Positions 1-9,213 of a DNA stretch of 64,000 bases are shown here, piece by piece. The translations under genes and the position numbers were made by a program. A model generated the notes under the pieces. The model did no database searches. It was not told the origin of the DNA and saw only the letters and a list, made by a program, of their open reading frames with translations. This DNA comes from Bartonella senegalensis OS02 (lineage in GTDB: Bacteria; Pseudomonadota; Alphaproteobacteria; Rhizobiales; Rhizobiaceae). Within the stretch, counting starts at the first letter, position 1; the number at the start of each line of letters is the position of its first letter. The stretch covers positions 208,739-272,738 of the forward strand of contig NZ_HE997542.1 of the NCBI RefSeq assembly GCF_000312545.1, written 5' to 3'.

Positions 1-135
1 TTTCGTGAAGGTGTACGTGCAATGTTAATTGATAAAGACAAAACACCGAAATGGCAGCCAGATAAACTGTCGAATATAACAGATGAAATGATAGAATCTT
101 ACTTCCAACCTGTTGAAAAAGAATTATTATTTTGA
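1..135 (+). CDS. 3-hydroxyisobutyryl-CoA hydrolase, C-terminal end (partial)
   Basis: An open frame enters from the left edge and gives 44 residues ending ..QPVEKELLF before TGA. The segment FREGVRAMLIDKDKTPKW matches the C-terminal signature of 3-hydroxyisobutyryl-CoA hydrolases of the enoyl-CoA hydratase/isomerase superfamily, which act in valine breakdown. The catalytic core lies outside the window, so the assignment rests on this tail alone. Its stop overlaps the TTG start of the next gene by two bases, which suggests translational coupling. Confidence 0.7.
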   Translation, partial: FREGVRAMLIDKDKTPKWQPDKLSNITDEMIESYFQPVEKELLF

Positions 136-533
136 TCAATAACTCGCAAAAAAAGATTTCAAAAATTCATTTAATTTATAATTGTTATTTACGGCTTTTA
201 GCACTTGTTTGCTTAGGTTTAGGTGTTTTTTACTGGATACGTCTTGTTGGTGTATTTCCAGGAGCTTTATGGCGTTTTGATCTCATGCCATGGCAATGGC
301 AATGTTTATCAGCCACGCTGGCTATTGTTTATCCTATAGCATTAATTGGGCTTTGGATGTATTCACTTTGGGGGGTTATTTTATGGTGCATTGCAGCCTT
401 TGGTGAAACGTTCGCAATGATAATTTATTACTCTGACTATCCGTTATTTTTACCAGTGTTTCATGGAATATTATTGTTAATTTTCATTACACTACAAATT
501 ATAAGGCAGATAAATAAATTTTTAACGCAATAA
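132..533 (+). CDS. DUF6163-type small inner-membrane protein
   Basis: The 133-residue protein is strongly hydrophobic with about four predicted membrane segments (near residues 20-40, 55-75, 78-98, 102-122) and a short charged N-terminus. Length and layout fit the Rhizobiales DUF6163 family, whose function is unknown. The start is a TTG that overlaps the TGA of the upstream hydrolase gene (TTGA), so the two are probably cotranscribed. The family name is from memory; the membrane topology is visible in the sequence. Confidence 0.7.
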   Translation: MINNSQKKISKIHLIYNCYLRLLALVCLGLGVFYWIRLVGVFPGALWRFDLMPWQWQCLSATLAIVYPIALIGLWMYSLWGVILWCIAAFGETFAMIIYYSDYPLFLPVFHGILLLIFITLQIIRQINKFLTQ

Positions 534-558
534 AAAACAACGAAGTGCTGAAGAAGTG

Positions 559-602
559 CTTTTACTTGGGTAAAGCGATTTGGGCATTAACCCAAGTAAA
601 AG
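559..602. terminator. Hairpin after the DUF6163 gene
   Basis: Arms CTTTTACTTGGGT and ACCCAAGTAAAAG pair over 13 bp around an 18-base loop. On the plus strand GTATTTTTAC follows, a weak T-run. It sits between the plus-strand gene ending at 533 and the minus-strand small frame ending at 617, so it may end transcription from either side. Confidence 0.45.
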
Positions 603-616
603 GTATTTTTACAAAT

Positions 617-715
617 TTATAAAAATGGTACCCACCAGAGCTCCCAATTACTTTTTATAGGCATTGAAAATATCCATATTAACGTTGATATCATGCCCCA
701 TAATGCCATTTCCAT
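617..715 (-). CDS. Possible 32-residue membrane peptide with strong Shine-Dalgarno
   Basis: The minus strand reads AAGGAGG, five bases, then ATG, then 32 sense codons to TAA. The peptide begins MEMALWGMISTLIWIF and is tryptophan-rich (five Trp), with one hydrophobic stretch at about residues 4-20 and a short polar then aromatic tail ending WWVPFL. An AT-rich stretch with TATATT/TATAAT-like hexamers lies just upstream (about 735-760), and the 559-602 hairpin lies just downstream, so a complete small transcription unit is possible. I do not recognise the peptide. It resembles other single-pass small membrane proteins only in general features. Confidence 0.45.
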   Translation of the reverse strand: MEMALWGMISTLIWIFSMPIKSNWELWWVPFL

Positions 716-904
716 GATGTCCTCCTTAAGTTCCATAATATATATTATGCGATAACATGATATAAAAAGTCACGCATCATTCTTTATTAAAGAATAATTA
801 TGTCTATAATTAGGCAAATTATAATATTTATATAGTTTAAAAATTTGATTTTAAGTAAAAATAAAAGTTACTTAATAAATAATATTTATAATAAATAAGA
901 AAAA

Positions 905-1069
905 TTACTGTGATAATTTACAACTTTTCATGTATGCAAGAGCACTCAAAACAGCATTACGGTTATTTAAAGCTGAAATTTCATTGCTTTCACTAAAAAA
1001 TAACGCAGGCATAAATATAACACCCGTTGCCGCTAAGGTTTTAGTTAACAGGAAATATTGATTTCTCAA
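905..1069 (-). CDS. Possible 54-residue secreted or membrane small protein
   Basis: Starting from a TTG six bases after the stop of the metallo-hydrolase gene, the minus strand is open for 54 codons to TAA. The product has a basic N-terminus, a hydrophobic core (TLAATGVIFMPALFF, about residues 12-25) and a polar tail ending MKSCKLSQ, which looks like a signal peptide or anchor. No clear ribosome binding site precedes the TTG, so translation may be coupled to the upstream gene. It could also be the remnant of a longer gene. Confidence 0.35.
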   Translation of the reverse strand: MRNQYFLLTKTLAATGVIFMPALFFSESNEISALNNRNAVLSALAYMKSCKLSQ

Positions 1070-1074
1070 ATTTC

Positions 1075-1884
1075 TTATGCATCTGCTTCAAAAGTAAGCC
1101 CTTGATATCCAGGTTTGACGTGCGCGGGGAGGTAATTTACCACTTCATTGTAGTCAAGTGATCTATCCATATGTGTGAGTATAGCTTTTTGAGGCTTTAA
1201 ATATTTTATCCATTGTAATGCTTGATCAACAGAAAAATGACTTGGATGAGATTTAAACTGGAGAGCTTCAATAATTAAAACATCCAAATTCATTAATTTT
1301 GGTAATGTTTTTTCAGGAAATTGACTAACATCTGTACAATAAGCAACATTACCAACACGAAAACCTAAAGAATGGATACTGCCATGCAATTGTAAATGTG
1401 TCTTGACAGCTATTGGTCCACCCTGCCCTTGGATTATAAATTGGCTCTCTTCATTGATAAGATGTGCTTTTAAAATGGGTGAATAAGGTGAGCCTTTTGG
1501 TGTTTGAAAGCAATATCCGAAAGCATTTTTCAAGTGTCTTAATGTAAAAGCATCGGCATAAATATCTATCAGACATTTTTGTGCAAGTGCATAACTGCGT
1601 AAATCATCAATACCATGAATGTGATCTGCGTGAGAATGCGTATAAAGTGCAGCATCAAGATGATTTACGCATGCATCGATCATCTGTGATCGAAAATCTG
1701 GACCAGTATCAATAACGATTGTTGTTTTTTTACCTGATTTATGAATGCGTTCAACTAATAAAGAACTTCTATAGCGTTTGTTTTTAGGATTATTGGGATC
1801 GCACGCTCCCCAATCACCATTAGGACGCGGAACACCCGGAGAGGAACCACAGCCTAATATTGTAAAGCGGTAGCGATCAGACAT
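1075..1884 (-). CDS. MBL-fold metallo-hydrolase (PhnP/RNase Z-like)
   Basis: The 269-residue protein has the beta-lactamase-fold metal motif THSHADHIHGIDDLR (about residues 81-95), an early glycine-rich GCGSSPGVPRP turn, a conserved TDVSQFP segment (about 184) and a late LTHMDRSLD that supplies further metal ligands. This pattern matches the PhnP-like phosphodiesterase/Lipoate-protein-ligase-associated MBL group; the substrate cannot be read from the sequence. It is the last gene of a minus-strand run tmk-holB-metG-tatD-MBL, an order conserved in Rhizobiales. The ATG start at MSDRYRFTILG fits the family length. Confidence 0.85.
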   Translation of the reverse strand: MSDRYRFTILGCGSSPGVPRPNGDWGACDPNNPKNKRYRSSLLVERIHKSGKKTTIVIDTGPDFRSQMIDACVNHLDAALYTHSHADHIHGIDDLRSYALAQKCLIDIYADAFTLRHLKNAFGYCFQTPKGSPYSPILKAHLINEESQFIIQGQGGPIAVKTHLQLHGSIHSLGFRVGNVAYCTDVSQFPEKTLPKLMNLDVLIIEALQFKSHPSHFSVDQALQWIKYLKPQKAILTHMDRSLDYNEVVNYLPAHVKPGYQGLTFEADA

Positions 1885-1894
1885 ATCTTTTCCC

Positions 1895-2668
1895 TTATTT
1901 CATTTTGCTAAACAAACGAAAAGCATTTTGCGTTGTTATCCGTGCTATTTCCTCAAGAGTTAAGCCAAGTGTGTCAGCTAAGATAGCCGCCGTATAGCGC
2001 ACAAAAGATGGCTCATTTGTTTTTCCCCGATAAGGAACAGGTGCTAAAAATGGTGCATCTGTTTCTATCAATAAATACTTATGAGGCACAATTTTTGCTA
2101 TCTCACGGATTTCAAGCGCATTTTTAAAAGTGAGAATACCTGAAAAAGACAGATATCCACCAAGTTCAATGCCCGCATGAGCAAGTTGCATCCCAGATGA
2201 ATAACAATGCAGTACAAATGGAAAAAAACCTTCTTTTATCTGTTCGCGTAGTATTTTCTCCATATCCACATCAGCATTGCGTGAATGTATAACAAGAGGA
2301 AGCTGTGTTTCTCGAGAAGCGATAATATGTTCTTGAAAAACTTTCTTTTGCTCTTCTGGTGAGGAATAATCATAATGATAATCAAGACCAACTTCCCCAA
2401 ATGCAACGATTTTAGGGTGTTTCGAGAGATCAATCAGCTCTTTAGCTGTAATATTTTGCTCTTCATGGGCATGATTGGGATGCGTGCCGACAGAACAAAA
2501 TACTTGAGGATAGGCTTGTGTAATTGCTAAAAGCTTATCTAACTTACGAACACGCGTTGAAATCGTTATCATACGTTTAACGTTAGCATCTAGTGCTCTC
2601 TGGATAACATCATCTAAATCTTGAGCAAAATCCTCAAAATCAAGATGGCAATGGGTATCAATCAACAT
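1895..2668 (-). CDS. tatD: TatD family metal-dependent deoxyribonuclease/hydrolase
   Basis: [14 protein letters not shown] carries the HxH metal pair at the N-terminus, followed by [10 protein letters not shown], the [10 protein letters not shown] segment, HCYSSG and the ETDAPFLAP motif: all the landmarks of TatD-family TIM-barrel metal hydrolases. The family acts as 3'-5' DNA/RNA exonucleases or general hydrolases. I chose the ATG giving [10 protein letters not shown] rather than one four codons earlier, because the family begins directly with this beta strand. The gene overlaps the end of metG by 11 bases, which suggests coupling. Confidence 0.93.
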   Translation of the reverse strand: MLIDTHCHLDFEDFAQDLDDVIQRALDANVKRMITISTRVRKLDKLLAITQAYPQVFCSVGTHPNHAHEEQNITAKELIDLSKHPKIVAFGEVGLDYHYDYSSPEEQKKVFQEHIIASRETQLPLVIHSRNADVDMEKILREQIKEGFFPFVLHCYSSGMQLAHAGIELGGYLSFSGILTFKNALEIREIAKIVPHKYLLIETDAPFLAPVPYRGKTNEPSFVRYTAAILADTLGLTLEEIARITTQNAFRLFSKMK

Positions 2669-4217
2669 GATGAATATCATCTTTCTTCAAAAGATAACGG
2701 GGAAAGATTGGTTCTGGTGGCGGAAGGTCAAGACCTTCTTGAATCTTTGAATTGCTTATATGATGCAATAAACGATCGTTTTGGGAAATTGTAAGACTAT
2801 CAAGAAGTTTTGTTGCTGCTTGTGGCATAAAAGGCAACAGCATAATCCCTATTCGCCGTAAAATTTCTAAAGTGATATAAAGAACTGTAGAAAATCTTTC
2901 TGGGTTATTTTTCCTTAAAGTCCAAGGTTGTTCATTTGCAAAATAGCGATTAGCATCTGCAACAACTGAAAAAATAGCTGAAAGTGCTAAATGTATTGCC
3001 TGAGAAGACATGGCTTGGCGCATAGTTTCAAGGGCTTGAAGAGATTTTTCCAGAAGCTGTTCATCTTGAACTAAAAATGCAGCTGGTGGAGGGACTTTTG
3101 CATCACAGTTTTTAGCAATCATAGACAAAGAGCGTTGCGCTAAATTACCAAGATCATTGGCAAGATCTGCATTAATGCGATTCACAAAACTCTCATGGCT
3201 ATAACTGCCGTCTTGTCCGAATGGTACTTCACGCAGAAGAAAATAACGTACCTGATCAAGACCATAGTGATCCACCATTTCAAAAGGATCAACGACATTT
3301 CCAATGGACTTTGACATTTTTGCACCATGATTAAGTAAAAAACCATGTGCAAAAATACGCTGAGGCAATGGAATTCTAGCAGACATTAAGAATGCTGGCC
3401 AATAAACCGCATGAAAACGAATGATATCTTTACCAATAATATGAACATTTGCAGGCCAAAAATCACGTTTTTTTGAACTTTCATCGAAAAAGCTAAGGGC
3501 GGAAAGATAGTTTGTGAGTGCATCAACCCAAACATACATGACATGTTTTGGATTACTGGGAACACAAATTCCCCAATTAAAACTCGCACGTGAAATGGAA
3601 ATATCTTTTAAACCCGATTTGACAAAACTTATAACTTCATTGCGCCGTTCAAGTGGAGCAATAAAATCAGGATGTTTTTCATAATGCTCAAGAAGAGCGT
3701 TTTCATAACGAGACAGCTTAAAAAAATAACTTTCTTCTTCGTTCCATTCAACTGGAGAACCTAATTCCTTTTCGCGACGGATATTATCTTCCCCAACTTC
3801 CGTATCCTTCTCTTCATAATAAGCTTCTTGACGAACTGAATACCACCCCTTATATTGGCTGAGATAAATATCCCCATTCGCTTCCATTTTTTTCCAAATT
3901 TCTTGACAAGCTTGATAATGGCGCTCTTCTGTTGTGCGAATGAAATCATTGTTAGAACAATTTAATGCTGTAAGCATTTTTTGAAATACAGCGCTGTTGC
4001 GGTCTGCAAGTTGCTTAGGCGTCATACTCAACCCGGCTGCTGTTTGTTGCATCTTTAAACCATGCTCATCCGTACCAGATAGAAAAAATACATCTTTACC
4101 ATCTAATCGTTGAAAACGGGCTAAAACATCGCTTGCAATCGCACTATAGGCATGTCCAATATGTGGAGCACCATTAGGATAAAAAATTGGAGTTGTTATA
4201 TAATATGTGTCAGGCAT
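2658..4217 (-). CDS. metG: Methionyl-tRNA synthetase
   Basis: The enzyme charges tRNA-Met with methionine. The 519-residue product starts [25 protein letters not shown] with the class I HIGH motif (HIGH, about residue 21) and has the second signature KMSKSIGN (about residue 300). The zinc-knuckle cysteines of the long bacterial form are absent, as in the short alphaproteobacterial type, and there is no C-terminal tRNA-binding OB domain. A longer upstream frame exists, but only this start matches the family N-terminus, and it is preceded by a GAG-containing ribosome site. It lies between holB and tatD. Confidence 0.95.
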   Translation of the reverse strand: MPDTYYITTPIFYPNGAPHIGHAYSAIASDVLARFQRLDGKDVFFLSGTDEHGLKMQQTAAGLSMTPKQLADRNSAVFQKMLTALNCSNNDFIRTTEERHYQACQEIWKKMEANGDIYLSQYKGWYSVRQEAYYEEKDTEVGEDNIRREKELGSPVEWNEEESYFFKLSRYENALLEHYEKHPDFIAPLERRNEVISFVKSGLKDISISRASFNWGICVPSNPKHVMYVWVDALTNYLSALSFFDESSKKRDFWPANVHIIGKDIIRFHAVYWPAFLMSARIPLPQRIFAHGFLLNHGAKMSKSIGNVVDPFEMVDHYGLDQVRYFLLREVPFGQDGSYSHESFVNRINADLANDLGNLAQRSLSMIAKNCDAKVPPPAAFLVQDEQLLEKSLQALETMRQAMSSQAIHLALSAIFSVVADANRYFANEQPWTLRKNNPERFSTVLYITLEILRRIGIMLLPFMPQAATKLLDSLTISQNDRLLHHISNSKIQEGLDLPPPEPIFPRYLLKKDDIHHVD

Positions 4218-4278
4218 GTCATACTCGTTATAAAACGCAATAAAAGATACAATGACATAACGCCTGTTCATCAGATTG

Positions 4279-5331
4279 TCACGGAAAAACCTCTCCTTCA
4301 CGAATGACCCTATGAACTCTAAAAAGCAAATTGATAATGAATTGCTTTTTATCAAGATTAAATGCTTGCATCTCCCCTATTTCTTGATGAATCTCCTGCC
4401 AGGCTTGTGCACATTTTTTTGAAAGAGCCAAATTCCCCCTTTCAGCGAGCATGATAACTTTTTTTTCAATTTTATCAAGAATTTCATCACAAAACTGTTG
4501 AAATTGAATCACGGAAGAAAGAGAGGAAAGCATCTGAGCAAGAGAGTGTACAATAGCTGGATTACAAACAGACTGTTCCAAGAGAGTATTAACAGTTTTA
4601 ACAATTTCAAGCCCTCCATGAATCAGCAAAGCCGCTTTTCGAGGACTTCCATTGGATTTTTCAACAATCCTCTCAACAGTTTCTTCATCAGTTATATTTT
4701 GATTGGAAAACACATGGGTAATGACTTTTTTCATTTCATCATCGTGCAATGGTCGCAAAGAGATCTGTTGGCACCTTGAGCGAATTGTTGGGAGTAATTT
4801 TCCTAAAGAGTGAGTGATAATAATAAATAAAGTCTTTGCAGGAGGTTCTTCAAGTGTTTTGAGAATTGCATTTGCGGCGCTTCTATTCATATCATCGGCA
4901 GAATCAATGATAACAATACGCCACCTACTCTCTTGCGATGTTTGGTTTAAAAAATGTATAACATCGCGAATATCGTCAATGAGTATACCTGTTTTAAACT
5001 TTTGCGTTTTTATATCAAAGCGACGTGAAATGTGCAAAAAACCAGGATGACTTCCTTGTGTGATTTGACGCCATGTAATAGAATTATGCTCTGGTTGTAA
5101 AAAATTGCCCTTTTGAGAACTTAAAATATTCCATGCAAAGTGAAACGCCAATGTTGTCTTTCCAATCCCATACTCTCCTTCAAATAATAAGGCATGAGGT
5201 AAACGCTCTTCCTTAAGTATTTGTGCTAAAAAATGACGAGCAGCTTTATGGCCGAAGATCATATTATTCTGTGAAGATGATAAAACTGTATCAATATCAT
5301 CATACTGGCGCAAAAAATTTATATTATTCAT
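4279..5331 (-). CDS. holB: DNA polymerase III subunit delta'
   Basis: This is the clamp-loader subunit of the replicative polymerase. The 350-residue protein has a Walker A motif GEYGIGKTT (about residues 51-59), the Walker B-like [18 protein letters not shown] and the SRC arginine-finger region IRSRCQQ. The start overlaps the stop of tmk by four bases, a tmk-holB arrangement common in bacteria. The N-terminus begins [28 protein letters not shown], and the family core starts at about FGHKAAR. Confidence 0.93.
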   Translation of the reverse strand: MNNINFLRQYDDIDTVLSSSQNNMIFGHKAARHFLAQILKEERLPHALLFEGEYGIGKTTLAFHFAWNILSSQKGNFLQPEHNSITWRQITQGSHPGFLHISRRFDIKTQKFKTGILIDDIRDVIHFLNQTSQESRWRIVIIDSADDMNRSAANAILKTLEEPPAKTLFIIITHSLGKLLPTIRSRCQQISLRPLHDDEMKKVITHVFSNQNITDEETVERIVEKSNGSPRKAALLIHGGLEIVKTVNTLLEQSVCNPAIVHSLAQMLSSLSSVIQFQQFCDEILDKIEKKVIMLAERGNLALSKKCAQAWQEIHQEIGEMQAFNLDKKQFIINLLFRVHRVIREGEVFP

Positions 5332-5972
5332 GGAAGCTGATCCAACATTATCTGATCACAAATATCTCTTATTTGCTGTGCAATAACTTCTATTGTATTT
5401 GTTCCATCAATCACACGAAATCTATGAGGCTCCTGTTTTGCCAATTGAAGAAAAGCTTGGCGCCTTTGCTCTTGAATTTTGAGTTCATCTTTTTCAAAAT
5501 AATCGATTGTTTCTGCTTTTTTCCTTCGCAAATTTGCACGCTTCATACCACACGTTGCGGGCATATCTAACAAAAATGTTAGCTGAGGCTTTATTTTATT
5601 AAGTGCAAGACATTCTAAAACAGCAAGAGTAGAAGAATTCACTTTATCACTAAGTCCTTGGTAAACACGTGTAGAATCAATAAAACGGTCACATAAAACA
5701 ACTTTACCTTTTTGCAAAGAAGGCATAATGACTTCACTAACATGATCAATGCGTGCTGCTGTAAGCAAAATCGCTTCAATTAAAGGCCCATACTGTTGTA
5801 TTTGGCCTGACAATAAAATATTGCGTATTATTTCTGCACCTAGCGTTCCTCCTGGTTCTCGTGTTGTAAGAACATCATAGCCTTTGCTACACAGATGCTG
5901 AGCAAGCAAAGAAATTTGCGTTGTTTTTCCTACCCCCTCCCCTCCTTCAAATGTGATAAAATAACCAGACAC
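5328..5972 (-). CDS. tmk: Thymidylate kinase
   Basis: It phosphorylates dTMP to dTDP. The 214-residue protein shows the P-loop GGEGVGKTTQ at residues 10-19, the TREPGGT dTMP-binding motif (about 37-43), CDRFIDST, and a lid-region RANLRRKKAET. Length is typical. It lies 31 bases downstream of the dac gene and overlaps holB, so it is part of the minus-strand operon. Confidence 0.95.
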   Translation of the reverse strand: MSGYFITFEGGEGVGKTTQISLLAQHLCSKGYDVLTTREPGGTLGAEIIRNILLSGQIQQYGPLIEAILLTAARIDHVSEVIMPSLQKGKVVLCDRFIDSTRVYQGLSDKVNSSTLAVLECLALNKIKPQLTFLLDMPATCGMKRANLRRKKAETIDYFEKDELKIQEQRRQAFLQLAKQEPHRFRVIDGTNTIEVIAQQIRDICDQIMLDQLP

Positions 5973-6003
5973 GTATCAACCTTAACCTTTAATTTAGCAT
6001 GTA

Positions 6004-7167
6004 TTATAGGTATTTCCGTAACCACCCGATTGTTATTTCATAGAATGCATTTTTTGCTTTTGCAAAAAATCCTCCTTCCTGGACAGTTTTTCCAGCAAAA
6101 ACCGGTTTTTCGAGAAGAACCTTTTTATCCTGTAAAATTTGAAGAACACCAACCGGTTGTCCTGCAATGATAGGAGCCTTTAATGGACCATGATATTTAA
6201 TTTTTGCTTTAACAGTTGTCTTTTTTTCATTCGAAAATAGAAAGTTTATCGGCTCTTTAATAATAAGAGAAACAGAATTTTGCACCCCACCATAAACAGA
6301 AGCATGGCCAACCGTTTCTCCTTTTGTAAAAATTGTTTTAAGATCAAAAGCTGTCATTCCCCATTGAAGAATGCGTTCTACTTCTTTTGTGTGTCCTTTA
6401 CCATCTTGCAAACCATTTATTGCTAAAAAAAGGCGCCGATGATTGTTATAAGCAGCAACAACCATTGAAAAACCTTCTTCTTCACTGTAGCCAAAACCAA
6501 ATCCTTCTACACCAATTGCTTTAGAGATAAGAGGATTTTTATTCCGTTGAAAAATCTTATTCCAAGTAAAGTGAGGTTCACGGTAAAGTGTATAATAATC
6601 GGGATATTCGCGAGCAATATGACGTGTTAGTGTCATCATATCGCGTAATGTCACAAACTGCCCCTCTTCAGGAAGCCCTGTTGGATTAATAAAATAGCTA
6701 TGGATTAATCCCAGTGCTTTGGCTCGCTGATTCATTAATTTTGCGAAATCGGCTTCGCTTCCCGATACTCCTTCAGCAAGGGTAATAGCAGCATCATTCG
6801 CATTAACAATAATTAAACCACGCAAAAGATCAGAAACACTAATTTCTGTCTTCACTTTTGCAAACATAGTGGTTGTACCAGAAGGCGCTCCACCCTTGCG
6901 CCAAGCATTCTCACTCACCTTGAATGTTTGTGTGCTGTTTAACAATCCTTCTTTTAATTGATGAAATATGACTTCTGCTGTCATCAATTTTACTAATGAC
7001 GCAGGAAAAAAAGGAATATTACTCTGTTTTTCAAAAAGTATGGTATCTGTATCATCATCTAGTAACAGCAATTGCGGTGCAGAAGTTTGAAAATCTTGTG
7101 CTCTCCCCCATCCATTCAATGTCAACATCCAAAATAAGGTACAAAAAACCCTTAATGTCGTATACAT
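6004..7167 (-). CDS. D-alanyl-D-alanine carboxypeptidase family protein (PBP5-like) with altered motifs
   Basis: The 387-residue protein has a signal peptide (MYTTLRVFCTLFWMLTLNGWGRA), the SxxK nucleophile motif in FPASLVKLMTAE (about residues 55-66) and the beta-rich C-terminal domain of DD-carboxypeptidases that trim peptidoglycan. Two catalytic motifs are unusual. The SxN position reads N-A-N in IIVNANDAA, and the position of the usual K-T-G reads G-F-G in GVEGFGFGYSEEEG. The fold is intact but activity is doubtful or altered. A GGGAGGG ribosome site precedes the ATG. It leads the tmk-holB-metG run. I cannot tell whether these changes are specific to this strain or typical of a subfamily. 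Confidence 0.8.
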   Translation of the reverse strand: MYTTLRVFCTLFWMLTLNGWGRAQDFQTSAPQLLLLDDDTDTILFEKQSNIPFFPASLVKLMTAEVIFHQLKEGLLNSTQTFKVSENAWRKGGAPSGTTTMFAKVKTEISVSDLLRGLIIVNANDAAITLAEGVSGSEADFAKLMNQRAKALGLIHSYFINPTGLPEEGQFVTLRDMMTLTRHIAREYPDYYTLYREPHFTWNKIFQRNKNPLISKAIGVEGFGFGYSEEEGFSMVVAAYNNHRRLFLAINGLQDGKGHTKEVERILQWGMTAFDLKTIFTKGETVGHASVYGGVQNSVSLIIKEPINFLFSNEKKTTVKAKIKYHGPLKAPIIAGQPVGVLQILQDKKVLLEKPVFAGKTVQEGGFFAKAKNAFYEITIGWLRKYL

Positions 7168-7690
7168 GACTGACCCTCCCGTATCTGAAGAATCAGTATA
7201 AAGAATAGTTTTTTACAAGAAAAGATTTGTTCTTTTTTTTAAATCAAGAATCACTTGCAAAAGAAAAGCGATTTTATTGTTGGTTCAGCTTTCTCAAAAT
7301 AAAAGCAAAATAATACATTCGTTATTCGTACAGGATTTAAACTTTAATGTTTCAAAAACATGTAAAATATAAGAAAAATTTTTACTTCTTTGCACAGAGT
7401 AACAGCATCTTTGTTCGTGAGAAGCCTTCATGACTTCGAAGCCAAAATGGGTAGGCAAAGATTTTAAATTACTTAAAAAAGAGTGTAGGATTATAACAAC
7501 TAGATTAGTGTTGCCTTTTATGAACAACATACACTCTCATTTGTCATTGACAATCCTACTCAAATTAATTTTTTGATCACTTCCCATTTAGAAGTTTTGC
7601 ACGATGAAAAACCAACATCCCTATTAAAACAGGTGTAACTAATTTATCATTTCTTTTTTACTCAATTTATTTTCAGCTTATTGAAAGAGA
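7168..7690. other. Intergenic gap between dac and rlpA
   Basis: 523 bases of AT-rich DNA. It contains the promoter and ribosome site of the dac gene at its left end. A 78-codon minus-strand frame (7294-7530) has no family resemblance and only a weak ribosome site, so I do not call it. Nothing else is recognisable. Confidence 0.4.
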
Positions 7691-8530
7691 TTATTTTATA
7701 GAGGCTATCTGATCAAACAACAGTGGCTTATCAACAAGTACAGGACCGATCTCTGGTAATTTTATTGAAACAGTTTTACTAAGCTGCTTCTGTTCAACAA
7801 CAGCTTTAACTGATTGTTTTTTACTATTGCTCTTCTCTAAGCTCTCTCTTTTTTGAAGAGTATCCGCTAACGCTAACGAATATGAACCAATATTTCCAGG
7901 CGTGTAAGAAGCCATTAAATAAGCAGCATCCTAGTATCCAACAGGTGCTTCAGCAATATACTCTACTTCAACGTCTGTTACGCCGGCATTTTCATAACCA
8001 AGTATTGCTGCGGCTTGCTTTGACAAATCAATGATTCTATCCTTCATAAAAGGACCACGATCATTTACTCTAACAATAAGTGAAGAACCATTTTTCAGAT
8101 TGGTAACACGAGCATAGCTTGGTAAAGGCATTGTGGGGTGAGCAGCAGTCAAGAGATTCATATCATAAATCTCACCATTTGCTGTCAAACGCCCATGAAA
8201 GTCTGAACCATACCACGATGCTTGCCCAACACGTTTATAGGCTGGATCATGTTGAGGATAGTACCACTTGCCTTTTATTTGATAAGGCTTACCAACAACT
8301 GCACGCCCACTTTTCTTTTCTTTCGATGGGTTTTGTCTGCTTAGAACTTTCTTTGGTGGAATAACAGTTTTTGCACCAACTGCCTTATTATTACAGAAAC
8401 TTTTTAATGTAAAATGCGCTATTTCACTTGAACAGCAAGACACCAATAACTGAGAAAAAGCTAACACAGAAACAAATTGAAACGTTGATTTAACAACGGA
8501 AGGAAATTCTTTTTTGCTGTTTAAAAGCAT
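7691..8530 (-). pseudogene. rlpA: RlpA-like septal ring lytic transglycosylase, split by an in-frame TAG
   Basis: The first part (7931-8530, 199 residues) has a hydrophobic N-terminus and the double-psi beta-barrel of RlpA: VGQASWYGSDFHGRLTANGE, LPSYARVTNL, VRVNDRGPF, IDLSKQAA. RlpA acts on peptidoglycan, and in this family the catalytic barrel is the conserved part. An in-frame TAG at 7931-7933 follows APVGY. The same reading frame then continues DAAYLMASYTP... for 79 more codons to a TAA at 7691, with normal codon use. The simplest reading is one gene of about 279 codons interrupted by a nonsense change. The barrel is complete, so a truncated enzyme could still work. No SPOR domain is visible. 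Confidence 0.75.
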
Positions 8531-9137
8531 ATTAAAACCCGCTTATTTTTGATTGCTCACCGCAAAAAATACGTCACACCTTCTGTATGCGATGGGAAGA
8601 CTCATGATTTGGGATGATTCCCCTCGCGCCGCTATAATAGGCTTGAAATTTAATTTGAATCAAGAAATTAATTTATTGTTAATTATTTTTTGTTATCTGC
8701 CGTAAAAAATAAAGGCACTTTTAAAGATATTGTAATGAATAAAAAAATCATAAAATCAATATGTTAGTCAAAATAAATTCTTCTCATAATATAAGTTGTG
8801 AATAAGTAATATTTCTCTATATAAAAAGTACTAAACCACGAGCAACTAACCATAAATAAAGAAAAAATTGTAAATTAATAAATTCAGTAATAACTTGAGA
8901 AAGCTGACAGTAACAGCCGCAATCAGTATAAAAATTATAATATCACAACCCAAAGTGCTTTTAAACTGGATAGAAGACAGCATGGCATCGCTCTGAAACA
9001 GCAGAGAGAAAAAACTTAACAATAGAATCAATAAAAAACTGCAAAAGAATGCGATGTGTACAGAAAAATAAATTAAGAGAAAAGAGGGAAACAAAATTTC
9101 CGGACTTCATATATAATCTATTGATATCATTTAAAGT
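8531..9137. other. Intergenic gap between rlpA and tRNA-Lys
   Basis: About 600 bases. The left part must hold the rlpA promoter. An 82-codon, very hydrophobic, low-complexity minus frame (8846-9094, TTG start) is not convincing. I see no RNA gene or repeat here apart from the flanking tRNA. Confidence 0.4.
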
Positions 9138-9213
9138 TGGTGAGCGCGCAGGGATTCGAACCCTGGACCTACTGATTAAAAGTCAGTTGCTCTACCAGCT
9201 GAGCTACGCGCTC
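9138..9213 (-). tRNA. tRNA-Lys (anticodon TTT)
   Basis: The minus strand folds as a 76-base cloverleaf. The acceptor GAGCGCG pairs with CGCGCTC, the D-arm contains AGCTCAGCTGGTAGAGC, the anticodon loop CTTTTAA carries TTT, and the T-arm has GGTTCGAATCC. The discriminator is A and the CCA end is encoded. Confidence 0.96.

Noticed and set aside
7294..7530. 78-codon minus-strand frame between dac and rlpA
   Set aside because: No family resemblance, weak ribosome site, composition like the surrounding non-coding DNA.
8846..9094. 82-codon hydrophobic frame upstream of tRNA-Lys
   Set aside because: TTG start, low complexity, and AT-rich DNA easily yields such Phe/Leu/Ile runs by chance.
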